64,000 nt of DNA, taken from NCBI RefSeq assembly GCF_036323735.1, contig NC_086024.1:132222053-132286052 (forward strand), written 5' to 3'. Within the stretch, counting starts at the first letter, position 1, and every line of letters begins with the position of its first letter. Shown in pieces: positions 34,640 to 45,455 of this stretch. The DNA is from Rattus norvegicus. Taxonomy: Eukaryota > Chordata > Mammalia > Rodentia > Muridae. A program made the position numbers and the translations under genes. The notes under the pieces were generated by a model. That model saw only the letters and a program-made list of their open reading frames with translations. It was not told the DNA's origin and ran no database searches.

Positions 34640-35030
34640 TCATTCTCTCTCCGATACACTGGATAATTATTTATTTTGTTGTCTAATTAGTTAATTAGGC
34701 TGGTGTTGTGTTTTAAGTTGGAAATCCTGTTGTTTTGGTACTAGAAAATGACTTTTTGTTTGTTTGGGTGTTCTGTGTGCTTTTCTTATGTTTTTTTTTA
34801 ATCAGGGTAATGGGGTCTTATTAATTGAGTGCCTGGCTCTGGGTGAATCTGCTCTGGGGACAAAGTATGGATTTTCCAGGAATAAATGGAAACATTACAG
34901 AGGAAGATGCCGTTCAGAATAAAAGCGGCTGGGTGCAGGCCATCATGGGGGGTGGTTTTGATTTTCGTTTCATTTCTCTGTGTTTAGGTGACAATTTACA
35001 GTTTACATGGCCACTTTTCTGACACAGCTC
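34640..35030. promoter_or_regulatory. Candidate conserved non-coding element E (TAATTA cluster)
   Basis: Three TAATTA cores lie within 34 bp (34664-34669, 34684-34689, 34692-34697), with TATTAATTGAG further right (about 34819-34829). The island is repeat-free and runs into a GC-balanced block (34880-34960). Homeodomain proteins bind TAATTA; occupancy is unknown. Confidence 0.38.
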
Positions 35031-35218
35031 ATTCAGTCCCAACTATGAATTTGCAGGGAGTTCGTCTCCTGCTCATCTACCGATGGGGAGGTTGAGGTTC
35101 TGGGAGGTCGTTGGCTGTCCTTGTTCCTCTGCCCTGAGTGTAGAAGAAGCCTTTAGTGGGGAAGGCTGGAAGGGGAGGGTGGATGGTGGGTGCTCTAGAG
35201 AAGTGGGTTCCAGTTCCT
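35031..35218. other. Unique sequence
   Basis: Nothing recognised. Confidence 0.35.
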
Positions 35219-35360
35219 TTTTATTCAATTCAACAATTAACAAACATCAGCCTAGCATCTGCCTGGACCCGGGAACAGAGAGAGGCACTGGAGACTCGAA
35301 CATGAACACATGGGCTCTGTGCCCTGGGAGGGTTTGGATGTCTGGTGTGCCTCTAGAAAT
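35219..35360 (+). mobile_element. Ancient mammal-wide repeat, family unresolved
   Basis: 'ttattcaattcaacaattaa' with 'catcagcctagcatctgcct' matches the old 'TTCAACAAACATTTATTGAGCACCTACTATGTGCC' phrase in order. Likely the same class as 8335-8830. Confidence 0.4.
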
Positions 35361-35613
35361 CATCAGATCGCTCTGTCACAATCTGTCCATCTGGACGGAC
35401 AGTGGCTAGAACAAGAGGCACTAGGTGCGAAGCCTCAAAAGGTGTGTGCAAGCTTAGGGGACACTGAGGATAGAGCTCTTACATATAAATAATCCTCACC
35501 ATCCCCACACAGGGCCATGTTATGAGAAAAAGACATCTAAAGGGAGGGGTGGGGTCAACGAATCAGGGTGCAGAAGAAGAAAGGCAGACATGTGTTTTCT
35601 CTTATGGAAGCCT

Positions 35614-35615
<2 letters not shown>
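35361..35615. other. Unique sequence
   Basis: Nothing recognised. Confidence 0.35.
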
Positions 35616-35656
<41 letters not shown>

Positions 35657-35705
35657 TATGTGTGTGTGTGTATGTGTGTCTGTGTAGGTGTGTTTGCATA
35701 CATTC
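35616..35705 (+). repeat. (TG)n microsatellite, interrupted
   Basis: Perfect TG to about 35652, then imperfect TGTATG/TGTCTG units. Confidence 0.95.
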
Positions 35706-35873
35706 GCGTGTTTGTCTAATTGCGACATGAAGGCAAAAGGTAGACTATTTAGAGGAAGAAAAGTGACCAACAAAGGAAGCAATTTGGGGACAAAATGCAT
35801 ATAGTACAATAATTAGCTTGTATGAAAATGTCACAATCGAACCAATCGTTTGATTCATTAACTTAAAACAATT

Positions 35874-35911
<38 letters not shown>

Positions 35912-35926
35912 TGTGTGTGTGTGTTT
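35874..35926 (+). repeat. (TG)n microsatellite
   Basis: About 26 TG units with one GA interruption near 35909. Lies about 170 bp from the preceding TG tract; the spacer is AT-rich unique DNA. Confidence 0.96.
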
Positions 35927-36369
35927 TCCTAGGCTCAACACACTGCAAGAATACTATTTTATCAGGTCATGTTAACATCTGTTTCTGTCTCACCTCGACC
36001 TCTGTGTGTATAATTACACAGAGCTATAGTGACTTTGGTATCTCCCTTCTAGAACCCTCTTTCATCCCATGCTGGTTACTCACTGTATGTGGCAGACCCT
36101 GTGGTAAGGGCTGTACCATGTCTGTCCTTCATCTCTCACCTTATGATTACAAATTCCATAAAGTTGAGCGCAGTGCAGCTCACAAAGGCGGGGCTCCGCT
36201 GCCGCTGAGGGCCATGAAGGAATCCTGACCCGGCCTCTCTCCCATGGAGTCTACAGTCATCAGTGTCCCCTGACTTGTGGATGTAGGACACTGACTCTGC
36301 CTCTACCTCCTCTACCTCACTCTGTGAGGTGCTCCCTGTGTTCACATCTCTGTTCCCAAATATTCCCCT
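35927..36369. other. Unique sequence
   Basis: Nothing recognised. Confidence 0.35.
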
Positions 36370-36540
36370 CTAAGAAGGACCCCGCCCACTAGGTTTGGAC
36401 CCACTCAACCCTAGGGTTGCCTGTTCCTAATAACCTTCATGTGCATGGCCTCTCCTTCTGCAGCAAGCACATTCATTGGTCCTGAGACTTAGGACATCAA
36501 CATATGAGTTTGGTGGGAAGCAATTCACCTCTCACAGTGG
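36370..36540 (-). mobile_element. Ancient MaLR/MLT1-like LTR fragment
   Basis: 'gacatcaacatatgagtttg' with 'gtgggaagcaattcacc' follows the reverse-complement LTR phrase 'TTAGGACTTCAACATATGAATTTGGGGGGACACAATTCA'. Tentative. Confidence 0.4.
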
Positions 36541-36639
36541 GCAGATCTTTTCCTGGGTAAGATAAAGGAGTGGAATTCACAGAACTGGGATTTGCTGGGT
36601 TTCAGAGCTGGCGTTCCACAAAATTATTTTCTGTCTTCT

Positions 36640-37000
36640 TCAATAAAATGTTTTTTTTTTTATTTATCCTCTGAGAATTTCAGATGTGTATACAATGGAT
36701 TTTAATCATATTCTCCCTACTACCTATGTCCACATCACACCCACTGAGGCCAACTTAAGTTGCCTGTAGACACAAAGGTATGGGGCCGTGCACTGGAGCA
36801 AGGTCAACCTACCAGACCACACCCCAAAGAAAACTGGCCCTCCCTCCCCAGTAAGCATCACCTCCCAGTCACTCTGCAGCCTGTGGTGGGGCTCACTGAC
36901 TCCTCCCGCTCCATGCTGGAGTTGGACGGGCTGGATCTCAGCAGAACGGTGTTTAACACAATCCCAAGCACCAGATGAACCTCCCTTCCTGGACATGCAG
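36640..37000 (-). mobile_element. L1 (Lx-type) 3'UTR fragment
   Basis: T-run, then 'tttatcctctgagaatttca', 'tacaatggattttaatcata' (the mirrored L1 end seen at about 3070), 'ccactgaggccaacttaagt', 'gtatggggccgtgcactgga' and 'aaagaaaactggccctccct'. This is the reverse complement of the murine Lx 3'UTR. 5'-truncated, no ORF2 segment. Confidence 0.75.
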
Positions 37001-37819
37001 CCTCTTCCAGCAGCATTCCATATGGTTAACTGCCACTGTCCCCACTGCAGGCTGGCACTGAAAGTCTCCAGGGTCTGACTTCATTTTTCAAGCTAGCAAG
37101 ACCTAAGTCTTCCCAGAAGTATCACTGTAGCTTTAATTGAAATTCATGAGCTAGTTGCTTCCACTCAGAGACTTACTCACTCATCAAACCTTACCTTTAT
37201 CCCTCCTGTGTTATATTCCTCAACAGCCTGTTCTTAGGCCTTGTCTGGGGCTGTTGACTGCCCTCTCTGCCTCCCACAACCAGCCAAATGCCATTTTACC
37301 TCATGTGTCTGCCTCTCACACTGGAGGGCAGGAGTGATGGCTCCCTGCCTCTAACTGTACCTGCACCTCCCGCTCTACCAGCTCTTTTTATTCTCTCCTT
37401 TTCTTGAACTTGTTTTCTCCTACTTACCCATCACAGCATGTTGAGTCTAAAGATCTCTCTAGAATCTCCATTTGGTTTTATTATTTCTATCATTAGGCAG
37501 AGTAGGCATCACCAGCGGAATGCGTGCATAACCGGACACTGATTCCATCAAAGGGATCTGACTTAGACAGGTGTTATCAAAGGCATATGAAAAAGAGCTC
37601 AAGTGCCTCTTAGGGGAAAGATGGTGTAAAAAATACCAGAAGTTTGGCCCAAAGGAGGCTCGATTTCAGGGTCTGACTACAAGTGTTGAAGAGGGAGGAA
37701 GGGCAGTGCTGGGGCAGAGGGGGTGGAGACAGCTTAGCTGCCTTGAGCAGAGGCAAGATTTATGCACAGAACTCGTAGAGAACCAGACACTGGCTCATGA
37801 AGGATAAATAACGGAAACC
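37001..37819. other. Unique sequence, possible L2 relic
   Basis: 37170-37380 contains 'ctggagggcaggagtgatgg', reminiscent of the L2 'CTTGAGGGCAGGGACTGTG' phrase, but the match is weak. Rest unrecognised. Confidence 0.35.
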
Positions 37820-38190
37820 AGGATGACACGGGTCTGGGACGGGTCCGTCAGTAAGCTGCTGCCTTGCATGTGTAAGGACTTGATTTCCACCCTCGGATCA
37901 CACGGGAAAAGATGTGGGTGCACTGGCGTGCCCTCCTTTGCCTAGTCCTGCAGAGGCACGGGAAGATAGATGCAGGAGACTAACCAGCCAGCCAGTCGAC
38001 TCACTGAATTCCAGACCAGTAAGAAACCCTGTCTCAAAGTAATAACTACTAACAATAATAACTATTATTATCACTATAATAATGGTGAGTGAGGGCTGAG
38101 GAACAAGAGCCAAGGTTAAACTCTTGCACACACATGCACACACACATGCACACACGTGCACACACATGCACACATGTGCACACACATGTT
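37820..38190 (+). mobile_element. B4-family SINE with (AAT)n and (ACACATGC)n
   Basis: Head 'cagtaagctgctgccttgca', then 'gatttccaccctcggatcac', 'aagaaaccctgtctcaaagt', an AAT-rich insert (38041-38083) and a CACACATGC-type tail (38125-38190). Confidence 0.75.
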
Positions 38191-38699
38191 TTTAAAGGGG
38201 AATACTAAGATAAAATAATAATTAATAAAAACAAGCAGGTTGAATGAGCTCCAAACCTGGGCAAAGAGGTCCTGCAGCAGGATGTCCTTACCCCCACTGG
38301 GCACTTTTGTCTGTCTCTGGGGACCCTGCTTGGCTGTCACACTGAAGGAGTATTGCTAACATACACTGCTGAGCAACATGGGATGATGCTCCCTGACAGG
38401 AAATGTCCACCCCCGGTGCCAATAAGGCTGAGGCTGAGACCGGAGGATTCAGACCTAAGCTGGTGCTGTACCAAGATTCTGACAGGAGGGACAGAACTCA
38501 CTTTGCCCTCACAGGTAAAGCTAGTGGAAGTGTGAGCTCTTGGCTCCTCAGCTAGTTCTGTAGCCCTGGAACGGGTGACAGAGCAAGGTTCATTTTAACA
38601 AGCACTGATGGTAGCCCTAACTAGGAACCTAGGCCCACACTAGGAGCATGCTGGGTGACATCTGAACTCTTTCCACCTTGTAAATCCCCTGATAGAGAG
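38191..38699. other. Unique sequence
   Basis: Nothing recognised. Confidence 0.4.
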
Positions 38700-38889
38700 A
38701 GAAGCTACCAGAAGGTGAAAGGCGGGCCCCTCACCGCAAACCTTCAGAAAACGCTGGCGGAAGGGCCCGACTAATTAGTGTTTTTAAGGAAGTTAGAGAT
38801 CTAGTGGTATTTTTTTTAATAAGAAAATGAACATAAGTGCAAAGCACCATGACTACTCATTATTTAATTTAATGATTTGTGAAGATTCT

Positions 38890-38903
38890 GTTGCCATGGC
38901 AAC
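38890..38903. promoter_or_regulatory. RFX X-box, perfect palindrome
   Basis: GTTGCCATGGCAAC is a perfect 14-bp inverted repeat and equals the optimal RFX-family dimer site. RFX factors act in ciliogenesis and in brain and endocrine programmes. A perfect 14-mer is not expected by chance in 64 kb. Confidence 0.8.
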
Positions 38904-38909
38904 CAGGCA

Positions 38910-38919
38910 CTATTTATAA
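38910..38919 (+). promoter_or_regulatory. MEF2 consensus site
   Basis: CTATTTATAA satisfies YTAWWWWTAR at all ten positions and lies six bases after the X-box. Confidence 0.55.
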
Positions 38920-39000
38920 AAATTAAGGACATAAATTATAAATAATAATATTATTACAAGCAGAAGAGACTCGAACCTCTCAATCAGAAAGGAATAATTT

Positions 39001-39660
39001 CCAGATGGGGACAAAATCAAAACATTGTTTGCATCACACGGGGAAGGGCGGGGGGCAGCGGGACGGACTATGGTGCATTTGCATTCTTTCTGCATGCAGA
39101 AGAGGGAAATCGGGTCAATATGGGTTCCACGGGGTACAGGAGATCTGCTCTGATTCAGGAGAGGTTGGTCAGGGCTGGCAGTGCTGTCAGACAAAGCACT
39201 GAGGACCAGACATGACATGTGCAAAAGTAGGGTCATCCCATCCTGCTTGACCACCGCTTACCATGGTGGCCCCAGATCCCATCCCCACGGTTCCTCGATT
39301 CAAGCAGAGATGGCCAGAAAGCCCTCATGGAACTGATGGCTAGGAAAGTCGGAGGTCCCGCCTCACAAACATCTAGAAGTAGATTTCTGCTCTTTTAAAC
39401 CTCAAGTATTTTGTGACAGCTACATTCAAGGGACCAAGGCGGTACCCCAGGATAGCAGAGGACAAGGGAGGCAGGGAAACCCTGGAGAGAGAAAGAGACA
39501 AAAAAACAGTGAGGCAAAATTCACTGTGCTCAGGGCTCTCCACAGCCCCAGTGCCCTGTGACTAAGCGTCTCACTGGCCAGGCTTCCAAGTTCAGGATTG
39601 CCAACTTGGGACCACTGACCTCTACCATGGAGTTCCAGGCAGAGGCCAAAAGTTCAACCA
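39001..39660. other. Unique sequence
   Basis: Nothing recognised. Confidence 0.4.
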
Positions 39661-39662
39661 CC

Positions 39663-39721
<59 letters not shown>

Positions 39722-39738
39722 AGAAGCCATACCTGAGC

Positions 39739-39837
<99 letters not shown>

Positions 39838-39857
39838 GAAGCCGTGCCTGAGCCAGT
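39661..39857 (+). repeat. Tandemly duplicated (TC)n-(AC)n-tail unit
   Basis: Two consecutive copies of a compound unit: (TC)n, (AC)n, then a 22-nt non-repetitive tail. The tails, AAGAAGCCATACCTGAGCCA at 39721 and AAGAAGCCGTGCCTGAGCCA at 39836, differ at only two positions and are 115 bp apart. Confidence 0.95.
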
Positions 39858-41639
39858 GTAAGCCATGCATGTATCCTCTAGTTGATAAGACTTTGCTCCC
39901 AGGCCAGACCCCTTCCTGGGAAGTAGCTACTAGCAGCAGCTACTAATTGGTGCTCCAGCTTCCACTCCGGCTCTGCTCAATAATCACCTGCATATTCTCC
40001 CTGCAACTACCTGGTCTACCCTAAACGACTGCCCCAGTAGGGAACCATAGTACCAAAGACAGTCCAGCAGTGCTAAGGACCTGAGGTTAATCAAAGCATC
40101 CCCAAGGCACTGAGGGCAGATGCAATGTCCTCAGAATATGATTGCCTTTGCTTGCCGTGACAATGGGAACTAGGCTTCTGCAGAGCCCATACAACAAGGG
40201 CTACTAAACACAGCCCATAAATAAGGCCCACTAGGGGAGTGGGGTGTTCCCTAAACAGGGACTTGAGCTCACTAACGCCACTTCTAGAATAATTTCATTT
40301 CTGAAAGCGACGTTTGTTAAGTGATAAAATCATGATATAGACCATCTATTACTAAGGAAACAGTCAACAGCATCCCCACCTTTAAGCAATGTCATGGAGA
40401 GAGGAGGGAGAAGATCTCTAGAAAGGGAGGAAGGGGTTGTTCTCCCAAAGGTCATGTGGTCATCAGATGGGATGGGCGTGCTGACTTTCCTGATATGGGC
40501 ACCAGAGATGGGAGTCTGCTTAGCAGAACTTGCAAGAGCACACATCTGCCCAGCTTCTCCCTCGGATTGCTTAGGTCATTAATCAAACTGCTTTGGACCC
40601 AAAGAACTTCCTTGAGACTTTGATGGTTGTTCTCTCTTGTGTTTCATTGGGAGACTGTACTTTGAAGGGGAGAAAAGTAGGATTTGCCTGATTTCTGGAG
40701 TTTTCTGTGTCCAGTCTCAGACACAGTTGTCCAGGACTCTATGGTCTTAGAGTGTCTGACATGAGCTTGCTCCTAAACTAACAATTCTTTCCTTCCATCA
40801 GACCTCTCTCCATACCTAAAGAGGGAAACCCACCAGCAAAGCCACATCAGAAAACTATCCCCCCACCCCCCAAGCCTGTCTGCTTTCCCAACCTGTTCAC
40901 CTCCTGACCTCTAAACCAGATTATGTCTCCTCTCCTTGCTAAAGCTGTGTGAAACATGATCCTCCCTATTTGAGTTCCCAGAGGCCACTTCGGCTTGACT
41001 CCAAAAAGTACCTTCCTGTGTTATCTCCCAAAGGACTGCAGCCATACCCTGCCCCAGTGATGCTATCTGTATCCTAACCACATCTGTACTTGAGACAAAA
41101 CATCCAGACTGCATGTTCAATGTCTTCCCTGAGCCATGTGAGGACCAGGGCTTTTTGGACATTGCCACATCAATACATACCCTGGGGACTCTGTCTAATC
41201 AGGGAAATGCAAACACAACCATTTTGTACCTGTCTCTTCTCAACCCTCCTGCTCTCAATCAGCTGAGGGTCTATGCTTAGTGACCAGACATGGTTCATGA
41301 TAACAAAAAGCAGAAAGTTAAGGGAGATCAAGGCATTTGATATTTGACCAGTTGGAGGAATAAATTTCATGACAGGGAGAGCCATCTTCCTTTGAGGCCC
41401 CAGCTTCTGGGGATCCTCACACTGTAGACCCTAAGGAGAAGAGACAAGGCCTGAGTGCATTTCCTCCACAGGATTTTTGTTGGTAGGCCCCCAGATGCCT
41501 CAGCGTGCACACCAGCTTGTCAGGACCCACCTTGGGTGGAGAGAGGGGAATTCATCTTTATTTTCCCTCAAGGGAGAAGGAGGGGCGCAGAGAGGGGACT
41601 AGGAGGGTGGGTTTGTTGGCTTGTTTGCATCCTATAAAT
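39858..41639. other. Unique sequence
   Basis: About 1.8 kb with no recognised repeat, except a C-run near 40860-40871. Frames up to 85 codons have no domain signature. Confidence 0.4.
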
Positions 41640-42005
41640 AAAAATTCATCAAAGCTTAAAAAAAATGATTCATTTTCCATGGAGATACTGCAGGCTCCTT
41701 GCCTGGTGTTCAGATAAACATTTATTTAGGCAGATAGTTTATGAATTATACAGTGGTTTTAAAAGTGGGATGGCAGGGAAAATAGAATATACCGTAGACC
41801 TTCCCTTGGTTCCAGCAGATACAAATGAAGAATTCTGGGTAGTGAGGAGAGCCCCGCCCCTGTGCTTAAGATATCCCCATCTCAAAGGTGGCGAGTCTGG
41901 ACATCCTTTTTGGCAACGTAAGGTCATGCTTGCTGCTATTTTGTCCATGAATTATGGGTTGACCTCACCCAAGCAATCAGTTAATTTACGCTCAGGCAAA
42001 GGTTG
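41640..42005. promoter_or_regulatory. Candidate conserved non-coding element G
   Basis: Repeat-free island with a FOX-type GATAAACA (41713-41720), TCAAAGG (41882-41888) and two nuclear-receptor half-sites in opposite orientation, AGGTCA (41921-41926) and TGACCT (41960-41965). A 113-codon frame covers part of it without any domain signature. Regulatory role is inferred. Confidence 0.33.
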
Positions 42006-42695
42006 AAGATAGAGAAAGGAGAGAGACATGCGCTGCTGCAGGAGTCAGGAGAAAGAAGTGGAGATGGGAGGAGCAGGAAGGATGGGGGCAATCTACTTAG
42101 GGCAGTGGAAACACGTTAGGGCTATAAACAGGAGGGAGTCTACTATTAGGAACTGATTGCACGTGTCAAGATTACCAATGAGTCAACTCAAAGAGCAATG
42201 AGAGACTCCAGGAAGTAATGGGATACTGAGTCCGCCATCACAAGTAACCAAGGCGGTGTTATCAGAGCCAAGGGTACCAGGTAGGCCACAAACACCCAGT
42301 GATGCTTTCAGATGGAGGCTCGAGTCACGGAGGGGTACAGGCATAACGACGGCTGGAAACGACACTGGAGAAACGGGGAGAAGCATGTAGGCTTCCTCTC
42401 TTTCCTGCCCTGTCTTCCAGCAGTGAACTCCACATTGGTACTTAGGTTTCGAAGCCAGGAGACGACTAGGTGAAAGAAACACTGGTTTGGGGTGGATCAG
42501 TCCTCTCCACGATGCAGGGGTCTGGGGAAAAAGTGGTTCTTTTCCCATTTTCCCAGGTAAAGATTCCCAGACCAGAAGCCCTGAGCCCCTCGTCAAAGGT
42601 CAAGTAGCCAGTGGGATTTGGGGCAGCCACAGACTTGTTTCTTGGTCTGTGACTACAGAGTCTAAGATCATACACCCGAGGCTGGTCCTAAATTC
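42006..42695. other. Unique sequence
   Basis: Nothing recognised. A 137-codon minus frame (42183-42596) has no domain signature. Confidence 0.4.
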
Positions 42696-42862
42696 ACTTT
42701 ACAACTAAAGCTGACATTGAACTTCTTTGCCTCCTGCCTTCACCTCCCAAGTGTTGGGATTATATATTCGTGCCAACAAGCTCAGTTATGCCAGCTACAG
42801 GTTGAACACGGGGCTTCCTACACACTAGGTAAGAGCTCTTCAAACTGGACCACTTCCTCACC
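42696..42862 (-). mobile_element. B4-family SINE (B1 then ID order)
   Basis: 'cacctcccaagtgttgggat' (B1 reverse complement) followed by 'gaacacggggcttcctacac' and 'actaggtaagagctctt' (ID reverse complement). This is the expected B4 order on the minus strand. Confidence 0.75.
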
Positions 42863-42954
42863 TAAGACTCTATTGCTGACAGCTTCACAAAGGCTCCACA
42901 TTTGACCTTCACTGACTGACTTTGCTCATCTGATTTCCAAAACTCCTTCCCACA

Positions 42955-43680
42955 GTTGCTGGGTTTTTTTTTTCCAAAATGGATTTATTTCTCAAACAAA
43001 ACTTATCCAATCTGTTTTATTCTAATCCCCGATTCTATCAGAGGTATGGCAAAATATAATCTTTCATGAAAAATTCAGAAACAACTATTATTTGTGATAC
43101 CTTTGTCAGATAATTGAGTGAAAATGGTTTTATCATAACAGTTTTTTTTTTCTTTTTTTTCTAATCTTATTAAAAGAATTATATCCCTGACACTAAAAGC
43201 AAAGATTGTATTAAGTCTTGGAATTAGTGATCTTTGGGAAATATTTCAGGACAGTGAGCCTACCCTGAAAATGTGGAGCCTCATAGCAATCTAAAGAACT
43301 TTCTATTGACAAGAGTTCAGCCACTGCCAGCACCCCAAATCCAGATTGTTCTGGCCCCTTTGGCTAAATTGGCGCCTGTGTTACAGGCAATTTGTGCTTC
43401 AAGGTGTTATCTTGGTCATTACTGCTGCTGCAGCTTATTTGAATATTTTAATGAATGATGTTATTGTCTCTCTGCCTGGGGGTCTTTTCAGCAGAGATCA
43501 CATTTAAAGGGGGAAAAGAAATACAGAGAAATAGCTCTAAATACGTCAGTGAGGATGGATGAGTCACTTCGGCTGTGCAGTAAAGCCAGAGCTGGTAGGT
43601 CAATGCCACAAGGCTAATATGCTAATGAAGGAACCCGGCCATGGAGGAGAGAAGCTCCGAGCTGATGAGTCAACTGAAAG
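42955..43680. promoter_or_regulatory. Candidate conserved non-coding element H
   Basis: Repeat-free region of about 700 bp. The core (43290-43520) has a balanced, motif-like texture ('tttggctaaattggcgcctg', 'ctgctgctgcagcttatttg'). Its right side holds a CRE-like TACGTCAG (43542-43549) and two AP-1 sites TGAGTCA (43560-43566, 43666-43672). T-runs occur at 42965-42974 and 43141-43160. Enhancer-like; conservation inferred. Confidence 0.38.
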
Positions 43681-44214
43681 AACCAGAGAAATCGTCTCAG
43701 AATCACCAGCTTGGTCAAAACCAAAAGGTGACAAGAAGGTATAGTGCTAAAATTGTTGGACCTTGCAGAAAGTGTCTACCACCATGGGACTGGGTCAAGA
43801 GAAAGGTTAGTTGCATAAGCACTGTGGGAGTTCTGTTTATTTTACTGACTAGAAATGTGCTCCGATGTGACCATGACTTGAGCTGTCCCCTTGTGGACCC
43901 CTTTCCTAAACCAATATCAGTTCCATTGAGCGTGAGCATCTCGCCATGGAGGGTATGAATCTACTGTTTAAAGATGAACATGTGTCACACAATAAGGATT
44001 TGGAAACCAGGTCTGTTCCTGCCCCTGGTGCTTTTCAAAGAGACAGCATCATGGTTCAGCACTGGAGGAGAAGAAACAGGAGGTGTCTCCTGTTGAGAGT
44101 CAAGACAGGAACCTCAGCATGGTGGCCTCTGCAGGTATTTCAAGTCTATGACCTTCTGCCATCTTCACTCCCAAGCACTTCCTGTGCATGGCATATCAGA
44201 CTATGCCTGAAACA
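43681..44214. other. Unique sequence
   Basis: Nothing recognised. A 105-codon plus frame (43641-43958) has no domain signature. Confidence 0.35.
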
Positions 44215-44468
44215 GTGGGTCACATCACACCCACAATCAGGAAGCAGAGGGCAATGAATCCTGGGGCTGAGCTGGTTTTCTTTTTCTTCTTTGGCCTAAG
44301 ACCCAAAGTCAAGGAATGCTGCTACTTACTTTTATGCTGGGTCCTCCCACCTCAGTTAACTGTATCAACATAATCTCTCCTACGCATGCCCAGAAGCCAA
44401 GTAATTCCTCCAGGGTGGGCCTGGAGGCTTGTCTCCTTGGTGATCCCTGATCCTGTCAAGGTGTTACA
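44215..44468 (-). mobile_element. MT-type MaLR LTR, antisense
   Basis: 'gggtcacatcacacccacaa', 'tcaggaagcagagggcaatg', 'gctgagctggttttcttttt', 'gtcctcccacctcagttaac' and 'tggaggcttgtctccttggt' run through the reverse-complement MT LTR in correct order to 'cctgatcctgtcaaggtg'. Confidence 0.75.
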
Positions 44469-44529
44469 GACTCTGCCTGCTTAGCTCTTGGGGTTTGAGG
44501 AAGACACGGGAGGCAGGCAAGAGTAGGAG

Positions 44530-44775
44530 TTTGAAAAGAGGACATGAGCTCAGATTTCCAGAATCTACCAAAATGTAGGGCATGGTATTATGTGGGTCTG
44601 CAGTCCCTGAACTCCTGTTTGAAGATGGAAGGTTCAGAAAGGAGGCTCCAGAAGCTCATGGGAGAGAGAGCCTGGTGTACACAGCAATGAATAGTGACAA
44701 ACCCTGCCTCTAATAAGGTGAAGGCTGACAGGGACATTGTTCTCTGATCTCCATGAGTAGTGCACACATGCACGC
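44530..44775 (+). mobile_element. B4-family SINE, diverged
   Basis: 'gaccatgagctcag'-like head region, 'agggcatggtattatgtggg', 'acaaaccctgcctctaataa' and 'ggtgaaggctgacagggaca' fit a degraded B4 whose tail became the following CA array. Confidence 0.6.
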
Positions 44776-44776
44776 A

Positions 44777-44821
<45 letters not shown>

Positions 44822-44877
44822 CCACCACCACCACCACCACCACCACCACCACCACCACCACCACCTCCACCACCATC
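44776..44877 (+). repeat. (CA)n-(CCA)n compound microsatellite
   Basis: CA units from about 44778 to 44818 switch at CACCTCC into a run of about 17 CAC/CCA triplets ending near 44875. Confidence 0.97.
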
Positions 44878-45061
44878 ACATTCTTATTAAGAGATGGCTT
44901 TCTCGACAACAAGCTCAGAGCTACTGTCTGTGTCTACATGGAGAGAATGATCAATCCTGTATCTTGGTGTCAATTGCCAATCTGGATGGTTTGAGGTTGT
45001 GAGAAAGATGCTGGTCAGTGTGGAAACTGTACCAAGCGATTCATCAGCTGCACTGGCTCAT
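44878..45061. other. Unique sequence
   Basis: Nothing recognised. Confidence 0.35.
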
Positions 45062-45455
45062 TGTGTGCATCAACTTGACACAAGCAGAAGTTACCACAGA
45101 GAAAGGAGCCTCCCTTGAGAAGATGCCTCCATGAGATCCAGGCGTAAGGCATTTTTTTCAATTAGTGATCAAGAGTGGAAGGACCCATTCCATTGTGGGT
45201 AGTGCCATCCCTGGGCTGGTGATCCTGGGTTCTATAAGAAAGCAAGCTGAGCAAGCCAGGGGAAGCAAGCCAGTAAGCAGCACCCCTCCATGGCCTCTGC
45301 ATCAGCTCCTGCTTCCTGCCCTGCATGAGTTCCAGTCCTGACTTCCTTTGGTGATGAACAGCACTGTGGAAGTGTAAGCTGAATAAACCCTTTCCTCCCC
45401 GACTTGCTTCTTGGTCATGATGTTTTGCACAGGAATAGAAATCTTGACTAAGACA
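45062..45455 (+). mobile_element. MaLR LTR (ORR1/MT class), near full length
   Basis: Starts TGTGTGCATCAACTTGACAC and ends GAATAGAAATCTTGACTAAG then ACA, so it has TG...CA ends. Inside are 'ccattgtgggtagtgccatc', 'ggttctataagaaagcaagc' (TATA-like), 'gcaagccagtaagcagcacc' and an AATAAA at about 45382. No matching 5-bp duplication is seen with these boundaries, so an end may be shifted. LTR only. Confidence 0.82.

Larger units (their letters stand above)
38700..39000. promoter_or_regulatory. Candidate conserved non-coding element F (RFX plus MEF2)
   Basis: Repeat-free island with a GC-rich left part (38720-38772) and AT-rich right part. It contains the X-box and MEF2 sites described separately, TAATTAG near 38773, TTTAATTTAATGATTTG near 38863-38879 and ATAAATAATAATATTATTA near 38937-38955. 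Composition and motif density suggest a cis-regulatory element; conservation and activity unmeasured. Confidence 0.45.

Noticed and set aside
45062..45455. Endogenous retrovirus with coding capacity
   Set aside because: Only LTR sequence is present; no gag, pol or env segment was seen next to any LTR in the window.
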